Assembly: GCF_008271655.1 (NCBI RefSeq)
Contig: NZ_VKKX01000022.1
Span: 1-64,000, forward strand
Direction of reading: 5' to 3'
Origin: Gemmobacter caeruleus
GTDB lineage: Bacteria; Pseudomonadota; Alphaproteobacteria; Rhodobacterales; Rhodobacteraceae
Length of the DNA stretch: 64,000 bases
In this document: in pieces, positions 36,285 to 45,044 of the stretch
Layout of the letters: each line of letters starts with the position of its first letter
How positions within the stretch are numbered: the first letter of the stretch is position 1
The notes under the pieces: model-generated
The model's database searches: none
Told to the model about the DNA's origin: nothing
What the model saw: only the letters and a program-made list of their open reading frames with translations
Program-made: the position numbers and the translations under genes

Positions 36285-37637
36285 TCACAGCCCCGCCAGC
36301 CGCCGCGCCAGCGCGCCCTGGCGTTCGATCACCCGCGGCAGATCAAGCGTGACCATCCGCCCGTCGCGCACCACCGGCCGTCCATCCACGAACAGATCGC
36401 GCACCCGGGTCGGGCCGCAAAGCATCAGCGCGGCGACCGGATCCCAGGCCCCGGCCGCCTCGATCCCGCGCATGTCCCAGATCGCCAGATCGGCGCGCTT
36501 GCCGGGGGTCAGGGCGCCGCAATCGCCGCGTCCCAGCACCTGCGCCCCGCCCAGCGTGGCGATCTCCAGCGCTTCGCGCGCGCTCATCGCATCGGCGCCG
36601 CGCGCCACACGCTGCAACAAAAGCGCCTGCCGCGCCTCGGTCACCAGATTGCCCGCGTCATTGGAGGCAGAGCCATCGACCCCCAGCCCCACCTTGACCC
36701 CGGCATCGCGCATCGCCCGCACCGGCGCGATGCCGCTGCCCAGCCGGCAATTGGAACAGGGGCAATGCGCTACCCCGGTCGCGCTGCGGGCAAACAGCCC
36801 GATCTCCGCCCCGTCCAGCTTGACGCAATGCGCATGCCAGACATCGGGGCCGGTCCAGCCCAGATCCTCGGCATATTGGCCGGGACGGCAGCCGAATTGC
36901 GCCAGGCTATAGGCGACATCCTCGTCATTTTCCGCCAGATGGGTGTGCAGCATCACCCCCTTGTCGCGCGCCAGAAGCGCCGCCTCGCGCATCAGGTCGC
37001 GGCTGACGGAAAATGGCGAACACGGGGCCAGACCCACGCGCACCATCGCCCCCTCGGCCGGGTCGTGAAAGGCATCGACGACGCGGATACTGTCCTCCAG
37101 GATGGCGGCCTCGCGTTCGACCAGACTGTCGGGCGGCAGGCCGCCCGCGCTTTCGCCAATGCTCATCGCGCCGCGCGTCGGGTGGAAACGCAGGCCCACC
37201 TCGCGCGCGGCGGCGATCGTGTCATCCAGCCGCCCGCCATTGGGATAAAGATAGAGGTGATCCGAGGTCAGCGTGCAGCCCGACAGCGCCAGTTCGGCCA
37301 GTCCGACCTGGGCCGAGACGAACATCTCCTCCGGGCCGAAGCGCGCCCAGATCGGGTAAAGCGTGCGAAGCCAGCCGAACAGCAGCGCATCCTGCCCGCC
37401 CGGCACGACCCGGGTCAGCGTCTGGTACAGATGGTGATGGGTGTTCACCAGGCCGGGCGTCACCACGCAGCCCGCAGCCTCGATCACCTGCCCGCGGGTA
37501 GTCAGCCCCTGCCCCACGGCGGCAATCGTGCCGCCCCGGATCAGCACATCGCCGCCCGCGATCTCGCGCCGCGTGCCATCCATGGTGACAACCACATCCG
37601 CCCTGCGGATCAGGATTTCGGTCGAATCGGCCAACAT
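36285..37637 (-). CDS. 8-oxoguanine deaminase
   Basis: A 450-residue amidohydrolase. Metal and active-site motifs are VNTHHHLYQTLTR, LHTHLAENDEDV, WHAHCVKLDG and GLGVDGSASND. The segment CTLTSDHLYLYPNGG and overall length match characterised 8-oxoguanine deaminases of the atrazine chlorohydrolase-like (Pa0142) group, which convert 8-oxoguanine to urate-related 8-oxoxanthine. Annotation as hydroxydechloroatrazine hydrolase is a frequent alternative in this family. Start 37637 has AAGGGG upstream. It follows hisN by 158 bp on the same strand. Confidence 0.82.
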   Translation of the reverse strand: MLADSTEILIRRADVVVTMDGTRREIAGGDVLIRGGTIAAVGQGLTTRGQVIEAAGCVVTPGLVNTHHHLYQTLTRVVPGGQDALLFGWLRTLYPIWARFGPEEMFVSAQVGLAELALSGCTLTSDHLYLYPNGGRLDDTIAAAREVGLRFHPTRGAMSIGESAGGLPPDSLVEREAAILEDSIRVVDAFHDPAEGAMVRVGLAPCSPFSVSRDLMREAALLARDKGVMLHTHLAENDEDVAYSLAQFGCRPGQYAEDLGWTGPDVWHAHCVKLDGAEIGLFARSATGVAHCPCSNCRLGSGIAPVRAMRDAGVKVGLGVDGSASNDAGNLVTEARQALLLQRVARGADAMSAREALEIATLGGAQVLGRGDCGALTPGKRADLAIWDMRGIEAAGAWDPVAALMLCGPTRVRDLFVDGRPVVRDGRMVTLDLPRVIERQGALARRLAGL

Positions 37638-37795
37638 GCGAGTCCCCTTGCGCCATGAAAACGCCCCTTCGGTGCCGTCAGCGGACGCGCGACAGAAGGG
37701 GGAAGGACTCGCCGCGTCGCGCCCAATCTATGCCGGTGGCCCTGGTCGCGCCAAGCCCCCTCTGCCGGGAAATTCGGCAAATGCGACGGGCGCGC

Positions 37796-38596
37796 TCAGC
37801 CCGCCAGGGCGGCCAGCGCCTGCGCATGCAGTTCGGCGCAGCTGGCCGCGACCACGCGCCCGCCCTGATGCGCCGGGCGCCCCTGCCAGTCGGTGACAAT
37901 GCCGCCCGCCGCCTCGATCACCGCGATCGGCGCCTGCACGTCATAGGCCTGCAAGCCCGCCTCGACCACCAGGTCGATATGGCCCGCGGCCAGCAGGGCA
38001 TAGGCATAGCAATCGGTGCCATAGCGCGTCAGCCGGCATTGCCGCGACAGGCGCTGAAAGGCGGCGCCTTCCTCGGGCGTGCCGACCTCGGGGAAGGTGG
38101 ACATCAGGATCGCCTCGGCCAGCGGGCGGGCGGGCCGCACCTGCAAGCCACGCGCCCAATGCGGCCCCTGCATCGTGGCGCGGCCAAAGCCGCCCTCGAA
38201 GCGTTCGCCGATATAGGGCTGGTCGATCAGGCCATAGATCGGCCCGGTCTCATCCGCGACCGAAATCAACACGCCCCAGGTGGGCGTGCCACACAGATAG
38301 GACCGCGTGCCGTCGATCGGATCCAGCACCCAGGTCAGGCCGGATTGCCCGGCCAAGGCGCCCATCTCCTCGCCCAGGATGCCATCCTGCGGGCGGCGTT
38401 CGGCCAGAATCGCGCGCATCCGCTGCTCCGACAGGCGATCGGCCACGGTGACCGGATCAAAGCGCTGCGCTTCCTTGTTTTCGGCAGTCAGGTCGCGGCT
38501 GCGGAAATGCTGCAAGGTGGCCTCACGCGCGGTATCGGCCAGCGCATGTGCCACCTCGATCAATTCGCGTTGCACCGCATCGGAATAGCGCGTCAT
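37796..38596 (-). CDS. hisN: Inositol monophosphatase family, histidinol-phosphatase type
   Basis: A 266-residue Mg2+-dependent phosphatase. The metal motifs are GEEMGAL, WVLDPIDGTRSYLCG and the C-terminal YDVQAPIAVIEAAGG. The GEE-to-DPIDGT spacing and the RSYLCG segment match HisN-type histidinol phosphatases, which perform the penultimate step of histidine synthesis. Inositol-1-phosphatase or CysQ-like activity is the alternative. GGAGGG precedes the ATG. Confidence 0.82.
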   Translation of the reverse strand: MTRYSDAVQRELIEVAHALADTAREATLQHFRSRDLTAENKEAQRFDPVTVADRLSEQRMRAILAERRPQDGILGEEMGALAGQSGLTWVLDPIDGTRSYLCGTPTWGVLISVADETGPIYGLIDQPYIGERFEGGFGRATMQGPHWARGLQVRPARPLAEAILMSTFPEVGTPEEGAAFQRLSRQCRLTRYGTDCYAYALLAAGHIDLVVEAGLQAYDVQAPIAVIEAAGGIVTDWQGRPAHQGGRVVAASCAELHAQALAALAG

Positions 38597-38697
38597 CCCA
38601 GCCCTCCTGACCCTGTCGCCAAAGGGCTAGCGCCCGGCGCCCGGCAGGTCAACCCGGCCCAATCCCGGCCGGGCCGGACAAGGCGCCGCTTTCCGCG

Positions 38698-39060
38698 TCA
38701 GGCGGCGTCGCTCAGCACGCGGGCCAGATCGAACAGCCGGCGGCGCTGCGCCTCGGGGATCGCGTAATAGGACCGCACCAGCTCCAGCGCTTCCTTGTCG
38801 GCGAGGATATCCCCCTCGACCGGACCGGCGGCTTCGCGGCTGTCGTCGATGCCCTCGAAGAAGAAGGCGATGCCGACGCCCAGCGTCTCCGCGATATCCC
38901 ACAGGCGGGACGCGGACACCCGGTTCATGCCGGTCTCGTATTTCTGGATCTGCTGGAACTTGATCCCGACACTGTCCGCAAGCTGTTGCTGCGTCATGCC
39001 GACCATCCAGCGACGATGCCGGATCCGTTTACCCACATGCGCATCGACCGGGTGCTTCAT
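38698..39060 (-). CDS. XRE-family helix-turn-helix regulator
   Basis: A 120-residue single-domain regulator. The helix-turn-helix (about 15-70) contains MTQQQLADSVGIKFQQIQKYETG, a pattern common in alphaproteobacterial XRE proteins, with SASRLWDIAETLGV after it. A short helical C-terminus follows. GGGAG lies upstream of the ATG at 39060. The leader to its right is A/T-rich and includes a terminator-like hairpin on the same strand (39167-39190) and a GCAGAA-T-TTCTGC palindrome, both candidates for its regulation. Confidence 0.88.
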   Translation of the reverse strand: MKHPVDAHVGKRIRHRRWMVGMTQQQLADSVGIKFQQIQKYETGMNRVSASRLWDIAETLGVGIAFFFEGIDDSREAAGPVEGDILADKEALELVRSYYAIPEAQRRRLFDLARVLSDAA

Positions 39061-39166
39061 CTCGTAACTCCCTTTCAAACCGCCCGGCTGCCCGGGGACC
39101 GGCTCACGCAGCCTCAAGATGTAAGGCCAGGCCGGGTTTCTCCTCTTTCCCACGTTCGCCTTGATC

Positions 39167-39190
39167 AAAAAACCTGTCTTTTTGGACAGG
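39167..39190 (-). terminator. Terminator-like hairpin upstream of the XRE gene
   Basis: On the minus strand CCTGTC-CAAAAA-GACAGG is followed directly by TTTTTT (39172-39167). It lies about 110 bp before the XRE start codon, so it could end a small RNA or act as an attenuator in the leader. Confidence 0.55.
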
Positions 39191-39280
39191 GCAACTATAC
39201 GAACGAATAACAACACGAAATTTCTGCCATATTTCCGTGATCTGAACAAAAGAAAATGCTAGGGGCAAGCACAATCTGAC

Positions 39281-39293
39281 GCAGAATTTCTGC
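39281..39293. promoter_or_regulatory. GCAGAA-T-TTCTGC palindrome
   Basis: A perfect 13-bp palindrome in the divergent region. A related AATTTCTGC copy lies at 39219-39227. It is a candidate operator for the adjacent XRE regulator. Confidence 0.35.
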
Positions 39294-39370
39294 AACCCCC
39301 GGGCGCAGAGCCTGTCAGATACGCAGAATCGGCCGGCCCGAGCGGCCCGCCCGCCAGAACGGAGTGGCCC

Positions 39371-40333
39371 TTGCGCGCCTATCAGCTTTCCGCCCCCGGG
39401 GCGGCCCCCGCCTTCCAGACCCTCGACCTGCCGCCGCCGGGCCCGGGCGAGGTGCGCCTGCGCGTCGCGGCCTGCGGGCTGAATTTCGCCGATCTGCTGA
39501 TGATCGAAGGGCGCTACCAGGAACGCCCCACGCCCCCCTTCACCCTGGGGATGGAACTGTCGGGCACGGTCACGGCGCTTGGCCCCGGGGTCAGTGGCCT
39601 CGCCCCCGGCGACCGGGTCGCGGCCTTTACCGGCCAGGGCGGCCTCGCGCCCGAGGCGAATGTGCCCGCGACGCGCTGCCTCCCCCTGCCCCCGGCCATG
39701 GACTTCGACACCGCCGCCGCTTTCCAGATCGCCTATGGCACCTCGCATCTGGCGCTGGACCACAAGGCGCGGCTGCAACCGGGCGAGACCCTGTTCGTCA
39801 CCGGCGCGGCAGGCGGCGTCGGGCTGACCGCGGTGGAGATCGGCAAACGCATGGGGGCGACGGTCATCGCCTCGACCCGGGGCGCCGACAAGCTTGCCAT
39901 CGCGCGGGCCGCCGGCGCGGATCACCTGATCGACAGCGAAAACCCCGACCTGCGCGGGCAGCTCAAGATGCTTGGCGGGGTGGACGTGGTCTATGACAGC
40001 GTCGGCGGCCCCGCCTTCATGGAAGCCCTGCGCGCCACCCGCCCCGAGGGCCGGCTGCTCGCCATCGGCTTTGCCGGCGGCGAGGTGCCGCAAGTGCCCG
40101 CGAACCTGCTGCTGGTCAAGAATCTCAGCGTGATGGGCCTCTACTGGGGCGGCTACCTGACCTTCCGCCCCGAGGTGCTGACCGCCAGCCTGCAAACTCT
40201 GGCCGGCTGGATCGCCGAAGGCAGCCTGCACCCCCATATCGGCGCGCGTTTCCCGCTCGACCGTGTCGAAGAGGCGCTGGAAACCCTGCGCGCGCGCCGC
40301 TCCACCGGCAAGATCGTCGTGACGATGGGCTGA
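39371..40333 (+). CDS. NADPH:quinone oxidoreductase family protein (MDR, zinc-free)
   Basis: A 320-residue medium-chain reductase. GroES-like N-terminal domain (AACGLNFADLLMIEGRYQ, TLGMELSGTV) and Rossmann domain with TLFVTGAAGGVGLTAVEIGK. The quinone reductase class lacks catalytic zinc, as here. It reduces quinones or enones with NADPH. The start is TTG at 39371, with GGAG upstream; conservation begins at this residue. It is divergent from the XRE gene. A composite repeat pair lies between its stop and the convergent oxidoreductase gene. Confidence 0.88.
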   Translation: MRAYQLSAPGAAPAFQTLDLPPPGPGEVRLRVAACGLNFADLLMIEGRYQERPTPPFTLGMELSGTVTALGPGVSGLAPGDRVAAFTGQGGLAPEANVPATRCLPLPPAMDFDTAAAFQIAYGTSHLALDHKARLQPGETLFVTGAAGGVGLTAVEIGKRMGATVIASTRGADKLAIARAAGADHLIDSENPDLRGQLKMLGGVDVVYDSVGGPAFMEALRATRPEGRLLAIGFAGGEVPQVPANLLLVKNLSVMGLYWGGYLTFRPEVLTASLQTLAGWIAEGSLHPHIGARFPLDRVEEALETLRARRSTGKIVVTMG

Positions 40334-40353
40334 ACCAGCCCCGCGCGGGTCAA

Positions 40354-40507
40354 GGGGGCGCTCGCGCCCCCTCTGGCCTCACGGCCATTCACCCCCTGAG
40401 GATATTTTTGAACAGATGAAGGCCAAGACGCGCTTCTGCCCCCGTCATCTGTTCAAAAATATCCTCGGGGGGAGGCCCGAAGGGCCGTGGGGGGCAGACA
40501 GCCCCCC
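40354..40507. repeat. Composite intergenic repeat, tail-to-tail pair, between convergent genes
   Basis: The left unit has hairpin GGGGGCG-CTCG-CGCCCCC (40354-40371), hairpin GGCC-TCAC-GGCC and tail GAGGATATTT...ACAGATGAAG (40398-40421). The inverted right unit has its tail at 40444-40466, then GGCCC-GAA-GGGCC (40474-40486) and GGGGGGC-AGACA-GCCCCCC (40489-40507). The outer right hairpin is identical to that at 19301-19319. Confidence 0.88.
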
Positions 40508-40533
40508 TGCGCGGCCGGGGCCGCGTGCGGCGA

Positions 40534-41514
40534 TCAGATTTCGGTCGCGCCGGCAAAGACGCGGTCGATCATCGCCTGTGTCCCGCGCGAGAATTCCAGC
40601 GGGCAGTCATAGGCCAGCCCCTCTGCCACGCTGCGCCCGAAGGCCTCGACCTGGCGCATATACTGGTTCACGCCGGGATAGCGGAACAGTTCCGACTGGC
40701 CCCCGCCGCGGTGCAGTTCGACCTGCGCCTCGCCGAACAGTCCCGCATTGAAGGGCGCGGTCAGTCGGATCAGGCCCTTTGTGCCCTGGAACACCACCTC
40801 TTGCCGCGGAAACAGCCGCATCGAGGTGATGGCGGAATAGGTGAAACGGCCCTGCGGGCCCTCCATCTCGCCCGTGACCTGGGCGAAAGTATCGACGCCC
40901 CCTTCAAACCGGATGCGGGACTGGAGCGTGACCGGCTCTGCCTGCGCGGCAAAGCGCACCGATCCATAGGTATAGACGCCGATATCGCGAATTCCCCCGC
41001 CGCCGGTTTCGGGGCGGTTGCGGATATTGCCCGGTTGGGTGCGATTGTCATAGCTGAAGGCGGTGTCCACATGTTCCAGCCGCCCGATCGCGCCCTCGGC
41101 GATCAGGGCGCGGGCCTTTTGCCATTGCGGGTGATGCACGATCATATAGGCCTCGGCCACCAGCCGGCCCGAGGCATCGCGGGCGGCGATCAGGGCGTCG
41201 AATTCCGCGGCCTGCATGGTCATCGGCTTTTCGGTCAGCACATGTTTGCCCGCCGCGATCGCCTTCAGCGACCAGTCGAGATGCAGCGTGTTCGGCAGCG
41301 GAATATAGACCGCATCGACCGCCGGATCGGCTAGCAGCGCCTCATAGCTGTCATGCAGGCGCAGGCCGGGGGCGAAGGCGGCAAAGGGCGCGGCCTTTTC
41401 CGGGCTGGAGGTCGCCAGCGCCACCAGTTCCGCCCCGCGCGCGGCATGGATCGCCGGCCCCATGTGGTTGAGCGCGAATTGCGCGGCCCCCAGAATGCCC
41501 CAGCGTAGTGTCAT
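40534..41514 (-). CDS. Gfo/Idh/MocA family oxidoreductase
   Basis: A 326-residue NAD(P)-dependent oxidoreductase. The nucleotide-binding start is WGILGAAQFALNHMGPA, the catalytic lysine motif is LTEKPMTMQAAEF, and the substrate domain contains GGGGIRDIGVYT. It is closest in layout to the glucose-fructose oxidoreductase/D-xylose dehydrogenase branch, acting on sugars or cyclitols; the substrate is unknown. Start 41514 (MTLRWG) is chosen because GGGGGG lies upstream and the fold begins at once. It is separated from pmtA by 71 bp on the same strand. Confidence 0.88.
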   Translation of the reverse strand: MTLRWGILGAAQFALNHMGPAIHAARGAELVALATSSPEKAAPFAAFAPGLRLHDSYEALLADPAVDAVYIPLPNTLHLDWSLKAIAAGKHVLTEKPMTMQAAEFDALIAARDASGRLVAEAYMIVHHPQWQKARALIAEGAIGRLEHVDTAFSYDNRTQPGNIRNRPETGGGGIRDIGVYTYGSVRFAAQAEPVTLQSRIRFEGGVDTFAQVTGEMEGPQGRFTYSAITSMRLFPRQEVVFQGTKGLIRLTAPFNAGLFGEAQVELHRGGGQSELFRYPGVNQYMRQVEAFGRSVAEGLAYDCPLEFSRGTQAMIDRVFAGATEI

Positions 41515-41585
41515 GATGCCCCCCATCTGCCGTTGCGCGGCAGGCTAGCCCGGGGGGGCGGCGGGGGCAATGGCGGATGTTGGCG

Positions 41586-42203
41586 CTAACGGCGACGCAG
41601 GCGCAGATAGGTCATCATGCCGAGGGGCGGCAGGCCGTCTTCCTCGACCAGTTGCAACCGCGCATCGCCCAGAACGGTCGCGCGGGCGAAATCGCTGTGC
41701 CAGCCCAGCAGGTCCGACAGGGGCGCGGCCGCGCGTTCAAGCCGGGCCATGATGCCGCTGCCCTCGGCCGCGAAATGGTTGACCACCAGCACATGCCCGC
41801 CGGGTTTGCAGACGCGGGCCATTTCGGCCATCACGCGCTCGGGTTCGGGCACCACCGACAGGATGTGCATGGCACAGACCGTGTCAAAGCTGGCATCGGG
41901 AAAGTCGAGATCGCGGGCATCCATCTGGCGCAGGGCGCTGACATGCGACAGGCCCTGTTCGGCAACCTTCTGGCGCGCCTTGGCCAGCATGTCTTCGGAA
42001 AAGTCGATGCCCGTCACCTGCATATGCGCCGCATAGAACGGCAGTGCGAGGCCGGTTCCCACGCCCACCTCCAGCGCGCTGCCCCCCACGGCATTGGCAA
42101 AGCCGACCGCCCGGCGTCGCCCGGCATGGGTCACGGCCCCGAAGGTCCGGTCATAGACCGGCGCCCAGCGGGCATAGGATTTGGCGACGGCCTCAAGCTC
42201 CAT
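41586..42203 (-). CDS. pmtA: Phosphatidylethanolamine N-methyltransferase
   Basis: A 205-residue SAM-dependent methyltransferase. Motif I is ALEVGVGTGLALPFY, followed by VTGIDFSEDML and HILSVVPEPERVMAEMARV. The N-terminus YARWAPVYDRTFGAVTHAGR and the size match the Rhodobacter-type PmtA, which methylates phosphatidylethanolamine three times to phosphatidylcholine. The start at 42203 overlaps the end of pssA by 11 bp, making a psd-pssA-pmtA lipid operon, which strongly supports the assignment over a generic methyltransferase. Confidence 0.92.
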   Translation of the reverse strand: MELEAVAKSYARWAPVYDRTFGAVTHAGRRRAVGFANAVGGSALEVGVGTGLALPFYAAHMQVTGIDFSEDMLAKARQKVAEQGLSHVSALRQMDARDLDFPDASFDTVCAMHILSVVPEPERVMAEMARVCKPGGHVLVVNHFAAEGSGIMARLERAAAPLSDLLGWHSDFARATVLGDARLQLVEEDGLPPLGMMTYLRLRRR

Positions 42204-42945
42204 CCGGCGGCTCCTTGCGCGGTTTGGTGGCACCGCGGAGCAGACTTACCCCGATGATGCCGACATAGATCAGGTCCAGAACGACGAGCGTGGCCCAGGG
42301 ATAGGCCAGCAGCGCCGCGAGCAGCGCGGCAAAGCCCACCACGACAAAGCGCACATATTGCGCCTCGAAGGTCAGCTTCTTGAAGGACGGCGTGTGGAAG
42401 CGGCCGATCATCAGCGCCCCGACCGCAGCCATCCAGACCGCGACCAGGCCACCATGCAGCGCGCCGGTGCCCCAGGCAAAGGCCATGAACATCGGAAGGA
42501 AAGCCAGCATCGCCCCCGCCGGCGAGGGCACGCCCTGAAAGCCCGCCTTTTCGGCCGTCGCGTCAATGGCGCGATGGCCGACATTGAACCGCGCCAGCCG
42601 CAGCAGGCAGGAGACGACATAGATCAGCACCGCGATCCAGCCCGCCGCCTTCATGTCTTGCAGCGCCCACATCCACAGGATCAGCCCCGGCGCCACGCCG
42701 AAATTGACGAAATCGCACAGGCTGTCGAGTTCGGCGCCGATCTGGCTTTCGCTGCGCAAGAGCCGGGCAAGCCGGCCATCCAGCCCGTCCATCACGGCGG
42801 CGAAAAAGATCAGCAGCAGCGCCGCGCCGAACCGGGCCTCCATCGCGAAACGGATCGCCGTCACCCCGGCGCAGAGTGCGCCGACCGTCAGCATGTTGGG
42901 CAAAAGCCCGATGATGGACATGCGGCGCGGACGCGGGCCTTCCAT
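42193..42945 (-). CDS. pssA: CDP-diacylglycerol-serine O-phosphatidyltransferase
   Basis: A 250-residue membrane enzyme that makes phosphatidylserine. The CDP-alcohol phosphotransferase motif DGLDGRLARLLRSESQIGAELDSLCD is intact, with the three aspartates in place. About seven hydrophobic segments follow or precede it, as expected for the gram-positive/alphaproteobacterial type II enzyme. It lies 3 bp after psd and overlaps pmtA, so the three steps of phosphatidylcholine synthesis are encoded together. Confidence 0.94.
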   Translation of the reverse strand: MEGPRPRRMSIIGLLPNMLTVGALCAGVTAIRFAMEARFGAALLLIFFAAVMDGLDGRLARLLRSESQIGAELDSLCDFVNFGVAPGLILWMWALQDMKAAGWIAVLIYVVSCLLRLARFNVGHRAIDATAEKAGFQGVPSPAGAMLAFLPMFMAFAWGTGALHGGLVAVWMAAVGALMIGRFHTPSFKKLTFEAQYVRFVVVGFAALLAALLAYPWATLVVLDLIYVGIIGVSLLRGATKPRKEPPDGA

Positions 42946-42948
42946 CGC

Positions 42949-43671
42949 TTACACCATCTTCGCAAAGCGCTGCGGCAGGTCGCGCCCCAGTTCCGCGATC
43001 ACCGTCTCGCCGGCGACGCAGGTCTGGCCCAGCGTGACCAGCGGCACGACGCCTTCGGGCAGGTAGACATCGACGCGGCTGCCAAAGCGGATCAGGCCAA
43101 AGCGCTGCCCGGTCTTGAGTGTCTCGCCTTCGGAGATGAAGGGCACGATGCGCCGCGCGACCAGACCGGCGATCTGCACCACGGCGATCTGCCGCCCGTC
43201 GGCCAGTTCCAGACACAGCGAATTGCGCTCGTTATCCTCGGACGCCTTGTCGAGCGAGGCATTGAGGAACTTGCCCGGGCGATAGGCCATCTTGACCAGC
43301 CGCCCGGCGATCGGGGCGCGGTTCACATGGCAGTTGAACACCGACATGAAGACCGAGACCCGCAGCAGCGGATCGGACCCCATGCCCAGTTCCGGCGGCG
43401 GGGCGGCGCGTTCGATCAGCGACACCGTGCCATCGGCCGGCGAGATCATCAGCCCCTCGCCCTGCGGCACGGCGCGCTTGGGGTCGCGGAAGAAATAGTA
43501 GCACCAGACCGTGAGGCCGGCGCCGATCCAGCCCAGCGGCGCCCAGATCCAGAACAGGACCAGCGTGATCGCGGCAAAGATGCCGACGAAGTTGTAGCCT
43601 TCGGGGTGCATCGGCTTGATGAAGGTATCGAGCATCGACAGATGCGCATCGGTGGGCTGGGTCATTGTCAT
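42949..43671 (-). CDS. psd: Phosphatidylserine decarboxylase proenzyme
   Basis: A 240-residue proenzyme of the short Psd class. One or two membrane segments lie near residues 20-55 ([20 protein letters not shown]), followed by the conserved [11 protein letters not shown] and [16 protein letters not shown] blocks. Self-cleavage is expected at Gly-Ser in [10 protein letters not shown], which generates the pyruvoyl cofactor. It converts phosphatidylserine to phosphatidylethanolamine, the substrate of PmtA. AAGGACGA precedes the ATG at 43671; 43665 is an alternative. It is first in the operon, with rpoH upstream after 255 bp. Confidence 0.95.
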   Translation of the reverse strand: MTMTQPTDAHLSMLDTFIKPMHPEGYNFVGIFAAITLVLFWIWAPLGWIGAGLTVWCYYFFRDPKRAVPQGEGLMISPADGTVSLIERAAPPPELGMGSDPLLRVSVFMSVFNCHVNRAPIAGRLVKMAYRPGKFLNASLDKASEDNERNSLCLELADGRQIAVVQIAGLVARRIVPFISEGETLKTGQRFGLIRFGSRVDVYLPEGVVPLVTLGQTCVAGETVIAELGRDLPQRFAKMV

Positions 43672-43865
43672 TCGTCCTTGATCCGTTTGCGCCCTTGCTA
43701 CTGCCCATGGCACCGGGGATCAACGTCTGCGCGACAGCCCGGCCCCGCCCGATGCGGACCCGCCCGGAATCGGACGGAATACGACGCTTTGTCTGGAATA
43801 AGCGACGCCGTGTAAAGGGATTCGCAATCACATCTTCAACGCAGAGGCGACTTTCCGCAAGGGAA

Positions 43866-43899
43866 AGGGGCGGCCCGCCAAAACCATGGCAGACCGCCC
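43866..43899 (-). terminator. Probable rpoH terminator
   Basis: GGGGCGG (43866-43872) pairs with CCGCCCC (43893-43899) across a 20-base loop with further pairing potential, and TTTCCC follows on the minus strand. It starts 28 bp after the rpoH stop. Confidence 0.55.
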
Positions 43900-43926
43900 C
43901 TGAAAAACGCCCCAACCTTACGCCGG

Positions 43927-44823
43927 TCAGACGCCGGCCAACATGCCCTTGCCACGCGCGAGTTCGGTCATCTTCGCCTGAAGCTTTTCAAAGGCGCGAA
44001 CCTCGATCTGGCGGATACGCTCGCGGCTGACGCCGTAGCTTTCCGACAGATCCTCCAGCGTCACCGGCTCGTCGCTGAGGCGGCGCTGCACCAGGATGTC
44101 CTTTTCGCGGTCGTTCAGCACGCTCATGGCCTGGGCAAGCAGCGCGCGCCGGGCCTCCAGCTCGTCGCGCTCGGCATAGGCGCCGGCCTGATCGCTGTCT
44201 TCGTCCTCCAGCCAGTCCTGCCATTGGGTGCTGCCCTCGCCATCGCCGCCGACCGTGGCATTGAGCGAGGCATCCGACCCCGACAGGCGCCGGTTCATCG
44301 CGATGACCTCATCCTCGCTGACCGACAGGTCGCGGGCGATCTGGGCGACGTTTTCAGGGCGCAGGTCGCCCTCCTCCAGCGCGCCGACCTTGGCCTTGGC
44401 CTTGCGCAGGTTGAAGAACAGCTTTTTCTGCGCCGAGGTGGTGCCCAGCTTCACCAGGCTCCAGGATCGCAGGATATATTCCTGGATGCTGGCGCGGATC
44501 CACCACATCGCATAGGTCGCAAGGCGAAAGCCCTTTTCGGGGTCGAACCGCTTGACCGCCTGCATCAGCCCGACATTGGCCTCGGAAATCACCTCGGCCT
44601 GCGGCAGGCCATAGCCGCGATAGCCCATGGCGATCTTGGCCGCCAGCCGCAGATGCGAGGTGACCAGCCGGTGCGCGGCCTTGGGATCCTGATGATCGAC
44701 CCAGGCCTTGGCCAGCATGTATTCCTCTTCCGGCTCCAGCAGGGGAAACTTGCGGATTTCCTGCATATAGCGGTTCAGCCCCTGTTCGGGGCTGGGGGCG
44801 GGAAGATTGGCATAGCTCGACAT
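43927..44823 (-). CDS. rpoH: RNA polymerase sigma-32 factor
   Basis: A 298-residue heat-shock sigma factor. Region 2 contains AEVISEANVGLMQAVKRFDPEKGFRLATYAMWWIRASI, split by familiar region 2.3/2.4 residues. The RpoH box QKKLFFNLR, which distinguishes sigma-32 from other factors, follows near residue 133. Region 4 ends with the helix-turn-helix LEDLSESYGVSRERIRQIEVRA. It directs transcription of chaperone and protease genes such as clpP, clpX and hflKC, which are also in the window. No strong promoter could be assigned in the 270 bp upstream. Confidence 0.96.
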   Translation of the reverse strand: MSSYANLPAPSPEQGLNRYMQEIRKFPLLEPEEEYMLAKAWVDHQDPKAAHRLVTSHLRLAAKIAMGYRGYGLPQAEVISEANVGLMQAVKRFDPEKGFRLATYAMWWIRASIQEYILRSWSLVKLGTTSAQKKLFFNLRKAKAKVGALEEGDLRPENVAQIARDLSVSEDEVIAMNRRLSGSDASLNATVGGDGEGSTQWQDWLEDEDSDQAGAYAERDELEARRALLAQAMSVLNDREKDILVQRRLSDEPVTLEDLSESYGVSRERIRQIEVRAFEKLQAKMTELARGKGMLAGV

Positions 44824-45044
44824 TCACTCACTCCCTTTCGCGCGCACCGGACGGATGTGACCCCCGCCGCGGGACTGGAAAATCTAGGTCAGCAGCGGCC
44901 CTTGTGCAAGACAACGCAGGCGGGCGCATGCCGGTTTCACGCAGATGTGGGGTAGCTCCGTCGCGCTGTCGAGGATTGTGACGGTCCGGTCACGCAAGCG
45001 TGTGTTCGCGGTAACATCCGGCGCGCCCGGCCCGCAGGCGCCGC

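Larger units (their letters stand above)
39061..39370. other. 310-bp divergent intergenic region
   Basis: The longest gene-free stretch in the window, between the minus-strand XRE gene and the plus-strand quinone oxidoreductase gene. I found no open frame with coding character. It contains a minus-strand terminator-like hairpin with six following U residues (39167-39190), a 13-bp palindrome (39281-39293), and a second AATTTCTGC copy at 39219-39227. It is more A/T-rich than its surroundings from 39160 to 39290. Confidence 0.8.
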
